A stretch of DNA of 64,000 nt from Hyaloscypha bicolor E (Eukaryota > Ascomycota > Leotiomycetes > Helotiales > Hyaloscyphaceae): positions 937,353 through 1,001,352 of the forward strand of contig NW_020194620.1 of the NCBI RefSeq assembly GCF_002865645.1. The letters run 5' to 3'. Each line of letters begins with the position of its first letter. Position 1 is the first letter of the stretch. Under the pieces are notes generated by a model. That model saw only the letters and a list, made by a program, of their open reading frames with translations. It had not been told where the DNA came from and ran no database searches. Below are positions 33,672 to 45,019 of this stretch, piece by piece. Position numbers and translations under genes: made by a program.

Positions 33672-35152
33672 CTGGGGATGCGGGGTAGGCGCGAGGAGTG
33701 GGATTTCTAAGCCTCCAATCTCACCCATATATGGAAGCTCTAAAGTTAATTAGCATCGATAAAATGGTAGTTTAAATGGAAAGAGCTGGATCTGCTCGGT
33801 TGCAAAGTCAAACGAACCGAAGAACATTTGTACATTGAGAGCTGCGCCACACGCCAAAATTTTATATATCGATCCGGGAGGCTTTATCAGTTCAAGGGTC
33901 CGGAGGCACCTCTATATACGAATACGACTTACTTCGGTGAACACAGCTCCAATTTCAACACGATTTTTACAAGGTCTGTTACAAAGGCTAAGTTGGTGGT
34001 TTTTCATAGGGACATGAGCGGGGAAAAGTATATCCTCAAAACCTCGCCTCGCTAATTCGCTCTCATCCCACGCCCCACCCGAAAAATTCAAGAAACCGAA
34101 AACCGAGGTTTAGGACATCTTAATACAGAGTTCACTGCTTGTTCATGTCATCGGACCTCGATTGGCATGTACCACTTCATGTTTCTCTCTGTGGCCATTT
34201 GCAAAAAGCTTCAAAAAAAAGTTAAAGGGATAGAAGACTCACATTCTTTGATACCGGGGATCAATTCTCCAGTCACATCCCAATGTTACTCCGGCGCATC
34301 TGGGTAATGGCCGGTGGGTATGTGCTACAAACTGGGTCATATCATTTCGAATTAAGGAACCGGTTTCGTTGCATTACCACTCCTCAGCAGTAGTTAGTGC
34401 TTCAACCTTTTGAGGGGTTTAGAATACACTACCGCCACTGAGGCCGCTGTTGAGGGAAAAGGCCTTATTTCAATTGATAAAAGTCGGAGAAGTGAATTGC
34501 ATCAGCACGTGATGGGGTCAGCGCTCAGCCTGATAGCAACGAAGGATCGGCAGGTACAGTGTCCGATTTGTTGAGGAATACAATAATACACGCTGATCGA
34601 GCCACGGACGAAGCAGCTCACGGGCGGGTTCCACATTTCATCTCGAATTATATCAAAGCAACGTCTTGCAGGATCAAAGATACCTTCTGGATATAACCGA
34701 GGTGCATTAAGCAGATGCAAGGACATAATAGAAACCATAGTTATAATATTAGAGGAAGGCTAACCATTCTATTAGCTCAAGCGATATGCAATAAAGGCAA
34801 GTAGCTTGACGTTATAATGCTGGTACGGGGTAGGGACCATGGTTCAAGGGGACGTAAAAGGGAGCTCGAGGAATTGTAAGCCAGCAGTGAGGTGCAAATA
34901 AAACCGCTGTCTCTACCGCTTCTATTTCTCTACTCAGAATTCCGCCTTCGTCGACTGGAAATGGGTGTAAACAGTGCACTGCTCATCCTCAAGGACACGA
35001 TATCCAATGATGAACACGCAAAAGGGCGACGTAAGATGAAACAAGCAATTTCATTACATTGAAAAGAAGGATTTCCAAAATCATACCGGTATCCCATAAT
35101 CCGGGTCTTTTAACGCCGACGCTCAAATGCAAGTAAAGTCCTCATCTCCTCA
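33672..35152. other. Long intergenic stretch, nothing recognised
   Basis: About 1.5 kb with only short ORFs. It separates the accessory block from the WLM protease gene. Confidence 0.4.
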
Positions 35153-36208
35153 TCAAGAAGATCCACTGCTCTGCCCTCCCCCACCCTCCTGCTGCTGCTC
35201 CCTCAATCTCTTCATCCTTTCCTCCGCCGCCCTCGCCAGAATCTCCCGCCTGCTCATGCCCCCTGTATCCGCATTCCCCGTGCTCTCCGCACCTCTAGCA
35301 CTACTCGCACCAAGCACAAACTCGCCCCCTGTCCATCCACCATGATCATCCACATCCTCTTCCCCATTGCCATCATAAACCTCATCATTCCCCACTGTCT
35401 TACCACTACTCCTCCAATCCGCTCCCTCAACCTCCTTCTCTATCTGCTTGCACAGATCCCAGAAATTCCTATCATGGGGACCATGTACATTATGTGCCAG
35501 TTCATGACAAAGCGTCTTCCGGATCGTCTTGTAGTCCCTGTATCCATCATACGCATCAGTCCTTAACCTCAACTCAATGACCTCTCCCGCATTTCGATTC
35601 AGCCCAAGGGTGCGTGTTGTGCCTTCATGGTTGGACTGCGTGTGTTCGACGGGATTCATCTCCGTGAGCAGCGGGACCGTGAACTTGTGTTTCCTCATCG
35701 CTGCCTTGATCCCCGCATCGTCTTTCAACCTTTGCAGGAACTGTAGAGACTTGGAGGGGTTTGGGAGGTATGACAAGGGTCGGAGAGTGAGGAAAGTGTA
35801 TTGGCTTTCTTCTTGCTCTTTCTTCCAGTCGTGGGATTTGTACGCTTGGACTTTTTGCATTGGTCTACTTCGTCGGATTGCTCGTCGAGATGTGTGCTCG
35901 GCGGCTTCTGCTATTGAGGAGGCTTCATCCGCTGTACTTCCCATCAAAATGATCTTCTTGTCTGCTATCGAGGTGATTGGGAGGTTCGGATCTTTGAATG
36001 GAGGTTTGAGGAGGCCAATTTTCGAGACCATGATCTTTTGGTTCGAGGGAGGTATTGACAAGCTGTCGGCGATATCATCTGAGAGGTCTGAGATAGTGGC
36101 ATCGGTGGGGAATTGGAAGGTATGAGGTTGGCCATGGTGTGTGAAGGTAACCGAGACTAGATCCTGAGTGTCAGTAGACATGGTGGGTTCTTGCATATCA
36201 GTTGCCAT
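35153..36208 (-). CDS. WLM-domain metalloprotease with ubiquitin-like N-terminus
   Basis: A single-exon, 351-residue protein. Residues about 18-90 form a ubiquitin-like domain (VSVTFTHHGQPHTFQFP, KIMVSKIGLLKPP, KKIILMGS). The WLM (Wss1-like metalloprotease) domain follows, with LNRNAGEVIELRLR and the zinc motif CHELAHNVHGPHDRNF near residue 235, giving HExxH plus a third His. Wss1/SPRTN-type proteases degrade proteins crosslinked to DNA, and Wss1 also acts on SUMO-modified proteins. The ubiquitin-WLM fusion architecture matches the fission-yeast ubiquitin/metalloprotease fusion protein; its exact substrates are less clear. The C-terminus is acidic then Arg/Gln/Gly-rich. The first ATG is at 36208; an upstream open GTG is not used. 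It shares a 374-bp promoter region with erd2. Confidence 0.9.
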   Translation of the reverse strand: MATDMQEPTMSTDTQDLVSVTFTHHGQPHTFQFPTDATISDLSDDIADSLSIPPSNQKIMVSKIGLLKPPFKDPNLPITSIADKKIILMGSTADEASSIAEAAEHTSRRAIRRSRPMQKVQAYKSHDWKKEQEESQYTFLTLRPLSYLPNPSKSLQFLQRLKDDAGIKAAMRKHKFTVPLLTEMNPVEHTQSNHEGTTRTLGLNRNAGEVIELRLRTDAYDGYRDYKTIRKTLCHELAHNVHGPHDRNFWDLCKQIEKEVEGADWRSSGKTVGNDEVYDGNGEEDVDDHGGWTGGEFVLGASSARGAESTGNADTGGMSRREILARAAEERMKRLREQQQEGGGGQSSGSS

Positions 36209-36582
36209 GTTCACTAAGTATGGAAGTGTAAGTGGAATAGGAAGAGATTGAGATGGTATTTGTTTGCAAAATACAAGTTCATTGTTCTGATTACCAGAAA
36301 GTTCCAGGTAGTGTTTGCTTCGTAATCGCCAGTCGTCGCCACATGATCCGCACGTCGCGGCTACTCGCTTCTAGCCGGAAGCTTAATTAAGCGACTCCCT
36401 GGAGAAAGAAAGCGCGCCGTTGCGTGTCCTTAACATCCCCATCTGAAGCCTCTCTTGCGAGAACCATCAACCTTGCCATTGACTCGGACGCCAACCAAGC
36501 TGCTAAATCTGAGCAGCTATCCACTCCTTCACCCGCTGCACGCCTGCGAGGAAAACGCCGAGGCGTTCCACGACCACCCGCC

Positions 36583-37356
36583 ATGAATATTTTTCGGATC
36601 CTGGGTACAGCTTGGAACTCCCTTCCTAGAGATAAAGAACTAATTGATTCTTACAGGAGACCTCTCCCACTTGATATCGATTCTGATATTGTTACACAAG
36701 ATGACACAAACCAGCGTACTTCTCCTTCCCAAAGCAATTCCTATTTCTTCGGAATGCGGCCTCGCTCGACACACGAAAGCTAACGAGGTCCACAGTCATG
36801 TTCCGGCATATCTTTCAAATCGCAAGCCCTCTACCTAATCGTCTACATAACCCGCTACCTCGACCTCTTCTGGACCTTCGGCGACAGCCTCTACAACACC
36901 GTCTTCAAGATGCTCTTCCTCGCCTCGTCAGGCTACACAATCTACCTCATGACAACAGCGTACAAGCCAACCCACGACCCGAACCTCGATACCTTCCGCG
37001 TGCAATACCTGCTCGGGGGCTCAGCCGTGCTTGCTGTCCTTTTCCCGTACAAATGGACCCTGTATGAAATGACGTGGGCTTTCTCAATCTGGCTTGAATC
37101 GGTCGCTATTCTGCCGCAATTGTTCTTGTTGCAAAGAACTGGAGAGGCGGAGACGATAACGACACATTATCTGTTTGCTTTGGGGAGCTACCGTGCGCTG
37201 TATATCCCGAATTGGATCTACCGGTATTTTGTGGAGGGCCACTGGGAGCCGATTAGCGTCCTTGCTGGGATCGTGCAGACATTGCTGTATTCGGACTTCT
37301 TCTGGATTTACTACACGAAGGTGCTGAAGGGAAAGAAATTTGCGCTGCCAGTATAG
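36583..37356 (+). CDS. erd2: ER lumen protein retaining receptor Erd2
   Basis: Three exons, 36583-36604, 36657-36715 and 36796-37356, give 213 residues, the usual Erd2 length. Exon 1 is only 22 nt (MNIFRIL plus one base), a conserved feature of many fungal erd2 genes as I recall. The protein has seven membrane segments with the family signatures LGDLSHLISILILLHKM, SCSGISFKSQALYLIVYITRYLD, PTHDPNLDTFRV and ALYIPNWIYRYF. Erd2 binds HDEL/KDEL tails of ER lumenal proteins in the Golgi and returns them by COPI vesicles. Both introns are GT-AG with clear branch sites (CTAATTGA, GCTAAC). The C-terminus ends KKFALPV with the cytosolic Lys-rich return signal. The gene is intact and divergent from the WLM protease gene. 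Confidence 0.95.
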
Positions 37357-37785
37357 ATTTGGCACTGATGAAGAGGATTATTGTTTCGAAGGGAGGGAAC
37401 GAAAATGAGATGAAAGCTTTGAGAAACGAGGATGAGATAAATACATCCTGCTTGGAGCAGCATTCCCTTGGGAGGAAGTTGGTTGTGCATGGAAGGCGTT
37501 GGGGTTAAGTTGGACTTCGATCCGACGGATGGGCTGGTTTACTTTTCATGACGGTCTGATGTACAGTACATGTACAGTATGTAAAATGCATAGATTTGCT
37601 GCACGACCAAACGTAATAACTAATTTCAAATCCACTTGGAAGTCTGCTGGCTTGCAGGCCATAATGACCACTCATGGGTAGGACATGGGCCGATCTATTT
37701 AGTTTTTGCATTCTTTGTATTGTACGACTTCCCATATATACAGAACCAACACCAGATGCAGGGCAAAAGGTCTCAAAATACAAGA
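37357..37785. other. Intergenic between convergent genes
   Basis: 3' flanks of erd2 and nuo-78; no other feature seen. Confidence 0.4.
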
Positions 37786-40276
37786 TCACGGCCCATATGC
37801 AACACGACCATGAGGATTCTCTGATGAATATCCAGGTGCCAGGAAGTTGGTCTCTGGGTTGCCTGTCTCCTTCGCTGCAGAACATCTAGCCATTGTTGGC
37901 GAACTGTAAAATTGTTAGCACAGATCCCCAAGCGACCGTCAATGGATAGTTTACCTTCTTGAGATGACGTCTGTGAAATAAAAATTCTCGATAACCTTCT
38001 TCAATGCCTCACCGCTTGGCTTGCTGCCCTTGTTCTGGTCCACCAGTTGCACCTTACTCAGCTGCTTCAATGCAACTGGCTCAGCAACATCGTAACTGGC
38101 CAACGCAGGGCTGATCTCGATCATACGATCTCTTAGAGCTGCAACATCATCATAAGGTAATGGTGCACCGAGGAACTCGCTGATTGCTCGGATGATCTTC
38201 CAGTCTGTTCGTGCAGCACCCGGTAATGAAGTGGCCGCTCGAGTCATTTGAACTCTGCCTTCGGTGTTGACGTAGGTGCCTGCTTTCTCGGTATATGCAG
38301 CCCCAGGGAGGACGACATCGGCGATTTGAGCGCCGCGGTCACCGTGGTGTCCTTGATAGACCACGAAAGCGTCCTTGGGAATTTCTGACGTTGCGAACTC
38401 ATCTGCACCAAGGAGCCAGACGAACTTGGGCTTGGTGTTTGCGACCGCAGTCGATGGAGTGGTGAAGCCAACTTCGTAAGCACCAGCTCTTGATGCAGCA
38501 CGTTGGAGAACGTTGTAACCATTCCATTCCTCAGACAGGAAGTTTGCGGCGTTCTTATCCACGAAAGAGCCAACCATCTCATAGATGGCCTTTGCATCTG
38601 GGTGGTCAGTAACTCCTGAGCCAACGATGATCATTGGTCTCTTGGCTGCTTGAAGTTTCTTCCCAAATGGCCCGGCAAGAGCCTTCTTCAAAGCAGCGGC
38701 GTCGGTGCCAAGGTGCTCGAATTCGAAAGTAGAGTTCCATGTCTCGCCAACAACACCAATCTCAAGGTCTGAGCGCATCCATTGCTTGCGGATACGAGCA
38801 TTCAAACCAGCTGCTTCCCATCGAGGATTGGATCCCACGATGAGAATTGCATCAGCTTCCTCTACACCCCAAATCTTTGAGTTGAAGAGGTAGTTTGAAC
38901 GAACGTCGATTCCGTGAGCGATTGGTTGACTTCCGGAGGGTTGATCCAGAGCCAAGTTCTCAGAACCAAGCTTGTTGGCCAAGTCCTTCAAAGCCACCAT
39001 TGATTCGACCTCGATGAGCTCCCCAGCAATGGCTTTGAATTCGTTACCCTTCGGTGCGAAGTCCTTGTAGGCAGCAGCGATCTCAGTCAAGGCTTGCTCC
39101 CAAGTGGCAGGGAAAAACTTATCGTCTTTCCGGATCAGGGGCGTGGTGAGTCTCTGAGTCTTTAATCCATCACAAGCAAAACGTGACTTGTCGTTGATCC
39201 ACTCCTCGTTGACGTCGTCGTTGATTCTGGGAAGAATTCGCATAACCTCAAGACCTCTCGAGTCCACCCGAATGTTTGATCCAAGGCCATCCAGAACATC
39301 AATTGACTCGGAGTGCTTCAATTCCCATGGTCTTGCTCTGAATGCGTAGGGCTTCGAAGTCAAAGCTCCAACGGGGCATAAGTCGATGACATTTCCAGAC
39401 ATTTCCGAGTCCAAGTTCTTCTCGAGGTATGTCCCAATCTGCATATCGTTTCCACGGCCAGTAGATCCAAGCTCGGGCGCACCAGCAACGTCGTTGGCAA
39501 ATCGAATACATCTTGTGCAGTGGATACATCGGTTCATGGATGTCTTGATGAGGGGTCCAATATTCTTGTCTTCCGTTGCACGCTTGCCACCAATTTCGTG
39601 AAATCGTCCTCTGTCAGCACCGTATCGCATAGATTGATCTTGTAAATCGCACTCTCCTCCTTGGTCGCAAATAGGGCAGTCTAGAGGGTGATTGGCCAGC
39701 AGAAACTCCATAACTCCTTCTCGAGCCTTGTGTGTGAGGGGCGAATTCGTCTTGACGACCATTCCAGGCTGAACAGGCCATGCACATGATGCAACTGGCT
39801 TTGGAGCTCTCTCAACCTCCACCAAACACATCCGGCAATTTCCAGCAATCATAAGCTTTCTATTGTGGGATCAGTGATAATTCAATTCGGAATGCGTTGT
39901 AACACTCACTCATGATAGCAGTATCTAGAAACATATTAGCAAGATTCCATGTTATATTCCCCTTCCAATGCTCACCTGGGTATGGTCACTCCCGCCTTCT
40001 CGCAAGCTTGAATCAACGCAGAACCAGCTGTGGGGTTGTCAGAATCTACCGAAGCTGTTCCAATGTTCCACGCATACCTTCTATCGAGACCGTCTTGCCA
40101 TCTAAAGCACAAATTAGCCACTTTCCACCCCTTCATAATCTGCAGACTCAATGCGCCTTACCAACAGTAAGCTGGACCTCCGCTGGTCTCCTGCTCGTGG
40201 TCGCGAACGCTCTTGAAGTGTTGCAGCTCTGCCTGCTCGTCCGCAGAGCTGAACGTGCCAGAGTTTGCCGCAGCAT
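37786..40276 (-). CDS. nuo-78: NADH:ubiquinone oxidoreductase 78-kDa subunit
   Basis: Six minus-strand exons (40162-40276, 40078-40101, 39976-40027, 39910-39924, 37955-39859, 37786-37903) give 742 residues, very near the known Neurospora length as I recall it. This is the largest iron-sulfur subunit (NDUFS1/NuoG) of complex I, in the matrix arm. A basic mitochondrial presequence (MLRQTLARSALRTSRQ) is followed by the ferredoxin-like [2Fe-2S] cysteines (RYCYHE, GNCRMCLVE, ASCAWPV), then CPICDQGGECDLQDQ and CIHCTRCIRF for the [4Fe-4S] clusters, and the molybdopterin-like domain. Exons of 24 and 15 nt code for DGKTVSIE and RYCYH. The final exon supplies SSPTMARCSAAKETGNPETN; without it the frame stops shortly after DVISR. 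All five introns are GT-AG and phase-consistent. Confidence 0.95.
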
Positions 40277-41651
40277 CGTGTCCTCTCGTCGTCTGGACAG
40301 AAAAGAAAGAAAACGACGCTGTAACAGTGGCGGGGGCAAGCAATTGGATCTCGAAGACCTCGATGAGGTGAAGCTGTTCGGCAAGAGTTCGCGCTACTCT
40401 GAGTTACTAAGCCAGGTCTCTGATTGGCTTAGCTCGTCTGCCGATATAAAGTGGAAATTTTCGCGACACATTTGATCTTCTTCTCTCAACTTTAAATTGT
40501 ATTGGGCACGTTATTGTGGGTGCACTTGAGCGCAATCGCACTTCGGTGAGATTGTTGCTGCCGTCGAGTCCTCCTCTATCTTGTGCTCTAGAGCACAACT
40601 TCTGGGCGCTGGAATGGATGCGAATGAGAGCTTCGTGCTCGTATGAATGAGCAACTTACCGCCGGCTGCTACATCTTACTGCTGGAATGAACATTGTGGA
40701 CATGGAGGAATTGACGGAGTCGACATTGGGACGTCCTGGTTGGTCAAATGTTTTGACTTTGGTTCTGGAAATCTCGTGCGGTCGATGAGGTCAAGATTCT
40801 GAGCCGCCAATGGTCGATGCTGGTGCAAGTCATTCTTTGCGTCTTCGTTGGTCAATCCGTTCTACCGTCCTGTCAATGTCCATTTCAGTGTCCGTATCCA
40901 TGTACAATACCAACAATACCAAGGGAGGTCTTCTGCCGAGAGTACCTGAGGACCCTGATACAATCTCGTACGGTCAACTGGAAGTATTCTTCAAGAGCCC
41001 CCCTGTCCATGTTTGACCCGCTGTTAGTCGTTGGTATTCAACCACTGCAGTGTAGATCTATTGCTCTGTTTTCCGAGCAAATGCCATTTCGTTCTTACTC
41101 GTTCTTCGCTCTCCGCTCCCGCTTTCGAGCCATTCTTGCTCGTCTGCATGGAGATAAGTCTTCTTCTCTATTAACTCCACACCATGGGAACCATTACCTG
41201 TCTGTATTCTCATCCAATTTACGCTCATTTTCGGCCTTGAAATAAGGTTCCAGTCCGAACCCCGCAAGTCCGAAATTGCACTATGCCGTTCAAGGGCACT
41301 TCGACGCTAGCGCTCGAGATTGAGAAGTCGTTCGGAACTTCAGCGTGTATTATGTGCTTCCTGCAAGATGTATCGGTACATCCCCAATAGAACACTTGAC
41401 CCCCTGTTTTCCACGCCGCGTTCTTGCACCAGTTTTCTTGATTCGGATCATGTCACCGATAAGGTCCAGCCAGTCCGCTCAATCCCGTGGGAAAATGACC
41501 TCGTTTGCAACGGTACACAGGAGCTCTCCCGAACAAGGTACTAAACTTGGTATATATAAGCGTTCAATCCGATGCCCGATTTCTCCTGCAAACCACATTG
41601 CATTCCTCCCCCCCCCCCCTTTTCAAACGAAGATTTCTTGTACATCTCAGA
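40277..41651. other. Long intergenic region with a 12-nt C run
   Basis: About 1.4 kb between divergent genes, without a recognised coding region. It contains a run of 12 C at 41608-41619 followed by TTTT, within the CT-rich leader just before the aldehyde dehydrogenase start. Confidence 0.45.
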
Positions 41652-43231
41652 ATGTTGTCTAAATATCAGGAAGTCAAGGATATGAAGGTCGTCCCGTTGC
41701 TCATCGACGGCACCCAATCTACCAACACCGGCCGTACATTCCCAGTATTCTCCAATGCACTTCAACGCGAGCTCTTCCTCGCCGAGAGTGCCAACCTCAC
41801 CTCCGCCACTGCAGCAGCAGAAGCTGTATCCAAAGCTTTCAAGACATGGAAGCACACACCCTGGAGCACACGACGTGATATCTTTTTGCACACGGCCGAC
41901 ATCCTCAAGCATAGCGAGGACGATTTGTAGGGGATGATGCGTGTAGAAACGAGTTGCAAGGCCTTCTTCGCTGCTTTCCAGATCGAATTCGCCACATCTT
42001 GTATCCAAGAGATTGCATCTAGGATTTCTTCAATGGTTGGAGAAGTTCCTAACGTGGCTTCGCCAGATACAATGGGCTTCATATTTCGAGAAGCTCTTGG
42101 GCCAATTCTGCTGATTGCGCCTTGGAATGCTCCTCTCATTCTCGCCGGGAGGTCGATGGCGTCGATTATTGGTGCTGGCTGCAGCGTGGTTTTCAAAGCT
42201 TCCGAACTTTCTCCCAAGACTCATCACATGCTTGCTGAAGTTTTCATTGAGGCTGGTGTACCAAGTGATGTAATCAATATCATACAGACGGGTGGAGATA
42301 ATGCGCCTGCTGTGACAGAAACTTTGATTGAACATCGTGCGATTAGAAAAGTTGAGTTTATCGGGAGTGCCGGAGTGGGGTCGAAGATCGTACAGGCTGC
42401 AGCGAAGTATCTCAAGCCCGTTCTAATGGAGTTGGGCGATAAAGCTGCAACCATTGTCCTGGAGGATGCGAACTTGGAGGAAGCAGCAGCGACATGCATT
42501 TTTGGAGGTGAGTGTTTCCCTGACTAGATAACCCCTGATTCTTCCTGGGGATGCTTTTTGACTGTCGTTCACCGGTAGCATACATGCACCACGGCCAGAT
42601 CTGCTATGGCACCGAGCGAATCGTCATCACGGAGAGCATCGCAGACGACTTCATCAAGCTCCTCCAAAAGAAGGTCGGAACGTTTGACGTAGGTCTTCTA
42701 GTTACGGCGACAATGGCGAAACGTGCCTTTGACAGACTTATCGACGCTCAGAGCAATGGAGCAAAGGTCCACCTTCATGGGCCGCAGCAGAACGAAAAGA
42801 ATGCCCTCGTCCCAGCAATTGTCAGCGGAATCACGAAAGATATGATAACGTGGAATGATGAACGTTCGGACCATCCTTGCAGTGTTCATCGTAGACAATG
42901 TGGAAGAAGCCATCGAGCTTGTGAATGATACTCCATGTGGCTTCTCGACTTCGATCCATACAACAAATCTCACCCGCGCATTGAACATTAGCAAGGAGCT
43001 GGATGTTGGGCAGGTTCAGGTGAACGCGAATACAGTGTACGGGGAAGGTAAGAACAATTGCTTTCTGCATGCGGTGACTCATGGCTGATTTACGTAGCAA
43101 ATTTGCCTTGTGGCGGTATCAAGAGTACTGGGTGGGGTACTATGAATAGTCGATGGAGCTTGGAGGAGTTTACGGGGTTGAAGAATTTCACTGCGAGCAT
43201 GACTTTTTACAAGAACTTTGCTCTGCACTGA
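41652..43231 (+). pseudogene. Aldehyde dehydrogenase pseudogene
   Basis: An NAD(P)-dependent aldehyde dehydrogenase of the salicylaldehyde/vanillin type can be followed end to end, with two normal introns (42508-42578 and 43048-43097). Signatures are LIAPWNAPLIL, FKASELSPKTH, VEFIGSAGVGS, MELGDKAATIVLEDA and GQICYGTERI, where the nucleophile Cys sits. VDNVEEAIELVNDTPCG and NLPCGGIKSTGWG follow. Two faults break it: a TAG at 41928-41930 (between SEDDL and GMMRVETS) and a single-base frame change near 42860-42875, just before VFIVDNVEE. The usual ELGGK reads ELGDK, another sign of relaxed selection. The remaining sequence is well preserved, so inactivation looks recent. Confidence 0.85.
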
Positions 43232-43550
43232 GTAACCCCTACCTCAATCAAAACCCTGTGAGGAGAATTATGGGTGCTTGTAGCTTGGAATTGTGCTGTG
43301 TCTTGGTACACTCTGCCTTCTGCGTAGCAGAGTGTGCGCGGGTCTCTCCCCTCTGCGTTTGCAGCACAATCATTAATATTGAGTTATTGCATTGCGAGTT
43401 ATTGATTTTAAGCATAGCTTTGGGCTTTGCGACGAACATGTATCCATCTCCAATTCCCCATTGCTAATAGTGGCGTGGCCGGGACCAAGGTTGCGCCGAC
43501 CTGGGCTTTGCGTCAGCACCAATATTTTGAGTCATCTGGGCTGTTAAGAA
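43232..43550. other. Intergenic between convergent genes
   Basis: 3' flanks only; no feature seen. Confidence 0.4.
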
Positions 43551-44687
43551 TCAGTTCTTGTCTTTGAAATACACCGAAGACGAAAGCTTGCCTTGGATTT
43601 GTCTATCAAGGTCACCTGAGAGCTGCTTGCCCTTCTTCTTAATTGACCACAGCTCCCTATCAGAAAGCTGCCTAGGTCTATACCATGGAGCCCCTTCATC
43701 CAGAAACGGGCCCTGAGGGTCGGGAGGAAACCACGGTTCGCCGACCACCTGGAAGCGAATCTTCCAATAGAGAGGGTCCTCATCTCCTATTGGACCAGAG
43801 CCGAAAAGTCTTTCAAAGTTCTCCTGCCTGTCCTCGCCCGTGACAACCAGCCTTCGTATTGGAGCAGCAAGTCCTGTAAAGCCACTGGTTGCTGGATTGT
43901 GCATGGCAATTCCAAGACGCTGGCACAGTTGCTGTGCTTCGAGATTCGTTGGTGCAGTGTACATCCAGTATTTCACGCGTCGAGCAAATGGATTATCGAA
44001 CCTGTCGGTAGACCTTTTCTTTTGAATAGTCGTGTTGTATGCGTCGTTGGCTAGGAACACCGCGTCGTAGTTGTCTCTCTCGTTTACCAGCCAAAAATAC
44101 GTTTTGAATCCCCTCTCACCGTTTCCTTCCTCAATCATGTGGTGAAGCTTCTCTACTAGAAAACGATTCTGAACGTCTTGCCCTTCCCAAGTCTGATAAC
44201 CATTCTCTTTCCATCCCCAGACGTGCTCGGTTAACCCTTTGGATAAGTACGCCGAATGGGTTTTAAGGATCACGTTTTCGATGGCATTCAGACGCAGAAC
44301 ACTATCCTCAACAATCTCGAGGGCTCTTATTGCGGCATAGACCGCTGCTGCGTTACTTCCTTGGCGCTCTTTTCCTGGGACAAGACCGCATTGATTATAC
44401 CGAGATCCCTTGCCGAAGTGTACCCCATATGCCCCCTTCGCAACTTCTGTTCCATTCCCACGACAGGCACCATGAATTGAGACAAATATTGTCCTCGCTG
44501 CCCTCCCATTGATACCCGGTCCGCTCTCTGGATGAGGAAGTCTGTAGCTCGGTAGTCCCGATGTCCCACGGGAAGGGTCACAAAATATCATGCTTGAGGG
44601 ATCAAAGATATCGAGGTCTTGATCATCGTATTCAGGGTCGAAATATGTTAGGTCAAAGATGCGGGACACCTCATGGGGCAGATTCAT
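43551..44687 (-). CDS. RNase H-fold protein D (catalytic acids lost)
   Basis: A single-exon, 378-residue protein, minus strand. Residues about 66-220 form an RNase H-like domain: TIFVSIHGACRGNG, GAYGVHFGKGSRYNQCGLVP, SNAAAVYAAIRALEIVED, NVILKTHSAYLSKGLTEHVW, GWKENGYQTWEGQDV. All four DEDD positions are replaced: His72 for the first Asp, Ala115 for Glu, His144 for the second Asp, and probably Val210 for the last. The fold-defining hydrophobic pattern is kept, so the protein may bind nucleic acid without cutting. A C-terminal extension of about 150 residues (NPFARRVKYWMYT..., WYRPRQLSDRELWSIKKK) is unique to this copy in the window. The first ATG is at 44687; the open frame runs 11 codons further upstream without ATG, so an upstream exon is possible. 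Confidence 0.75.
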   Translation of the reverse strand: MNLPHEVSRIFDLTYFDPEYDDQDLDIFDPSSMIFCDPSRGTSGLPSYRLPHPESGPGINGRAARTIFVSIHGACRGNGTEVAKGAYGVHFGKGSRYNQCGLVPGKERQGSNAAAVYAAIRALEIVEDSVLRLNAIENVILKTHSAYLSKGLTEHVWGWKENGYQTWEGQDVQNRFLVEKLHHMIEEGNGERGFKTYFWLVNERDNYDAVFLANDAYNTTIQKKRSTDRFDNPFARRVKYWMYTAPTNLEAQQLCQRLGIAMHNPATSGFTGLAAPIRRLVVTGEDRQENFERLFGSGPIGDEDPLYWKIRFQVVGEPWFPPDPQGPFLDEGAPWYRPRQLSDRELWSIKKKGKQLSGDLDRQIQGKLSSSVYFKDKN

Positions 44688-45019
44688 GTCGGTTGATCGA
44701 GATTTCCCCACGACCTCCAAGCTTATTCCGGTGGAAGGGAAAGTGAGCTTTCTTGCAGGTTGGTTGACGCGAGGAGTTTTTCAAATTAAGTCAGAGGAGG
44801 TGGAGAAGGGGGCCGTGCGCTGTGATGGATGCCTGCAATCTCCACACAGAGAATCAAGAAGCTAAAGACAGCAAGTCAAACAGAATAATCAATTATTTGA
44901 GTACCGAAATTTGATTGAATTGGTAGGAGCTCAAAGCTATGGATCTGAAGCTGCCCTTCGTTCGGGAGAGGAGAAGTGACCGACCAAATTGGGCCTAGCG
45001 GGGTTCACCCCTGTGTCCC
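44688..45019. other. Intergenic, nothing recognised
   Basis: Promoter of RNase H-fold gene D and 3' flank of the paraoxonase-like gene. Confidence 0.4.

Noticed and set aside
35577..36125. Plus-strand ORF of 182 codons
   Set aside because: Antisense to the WLM protease gene, which has the HExxH motif.
20824..41930. TAG read as a sense codon (code reassignment)
   Set aside because: Intact genes in the window (byr4, erd2, the seven-helix protein, the aldo-keto reductase) end normally with TAG.
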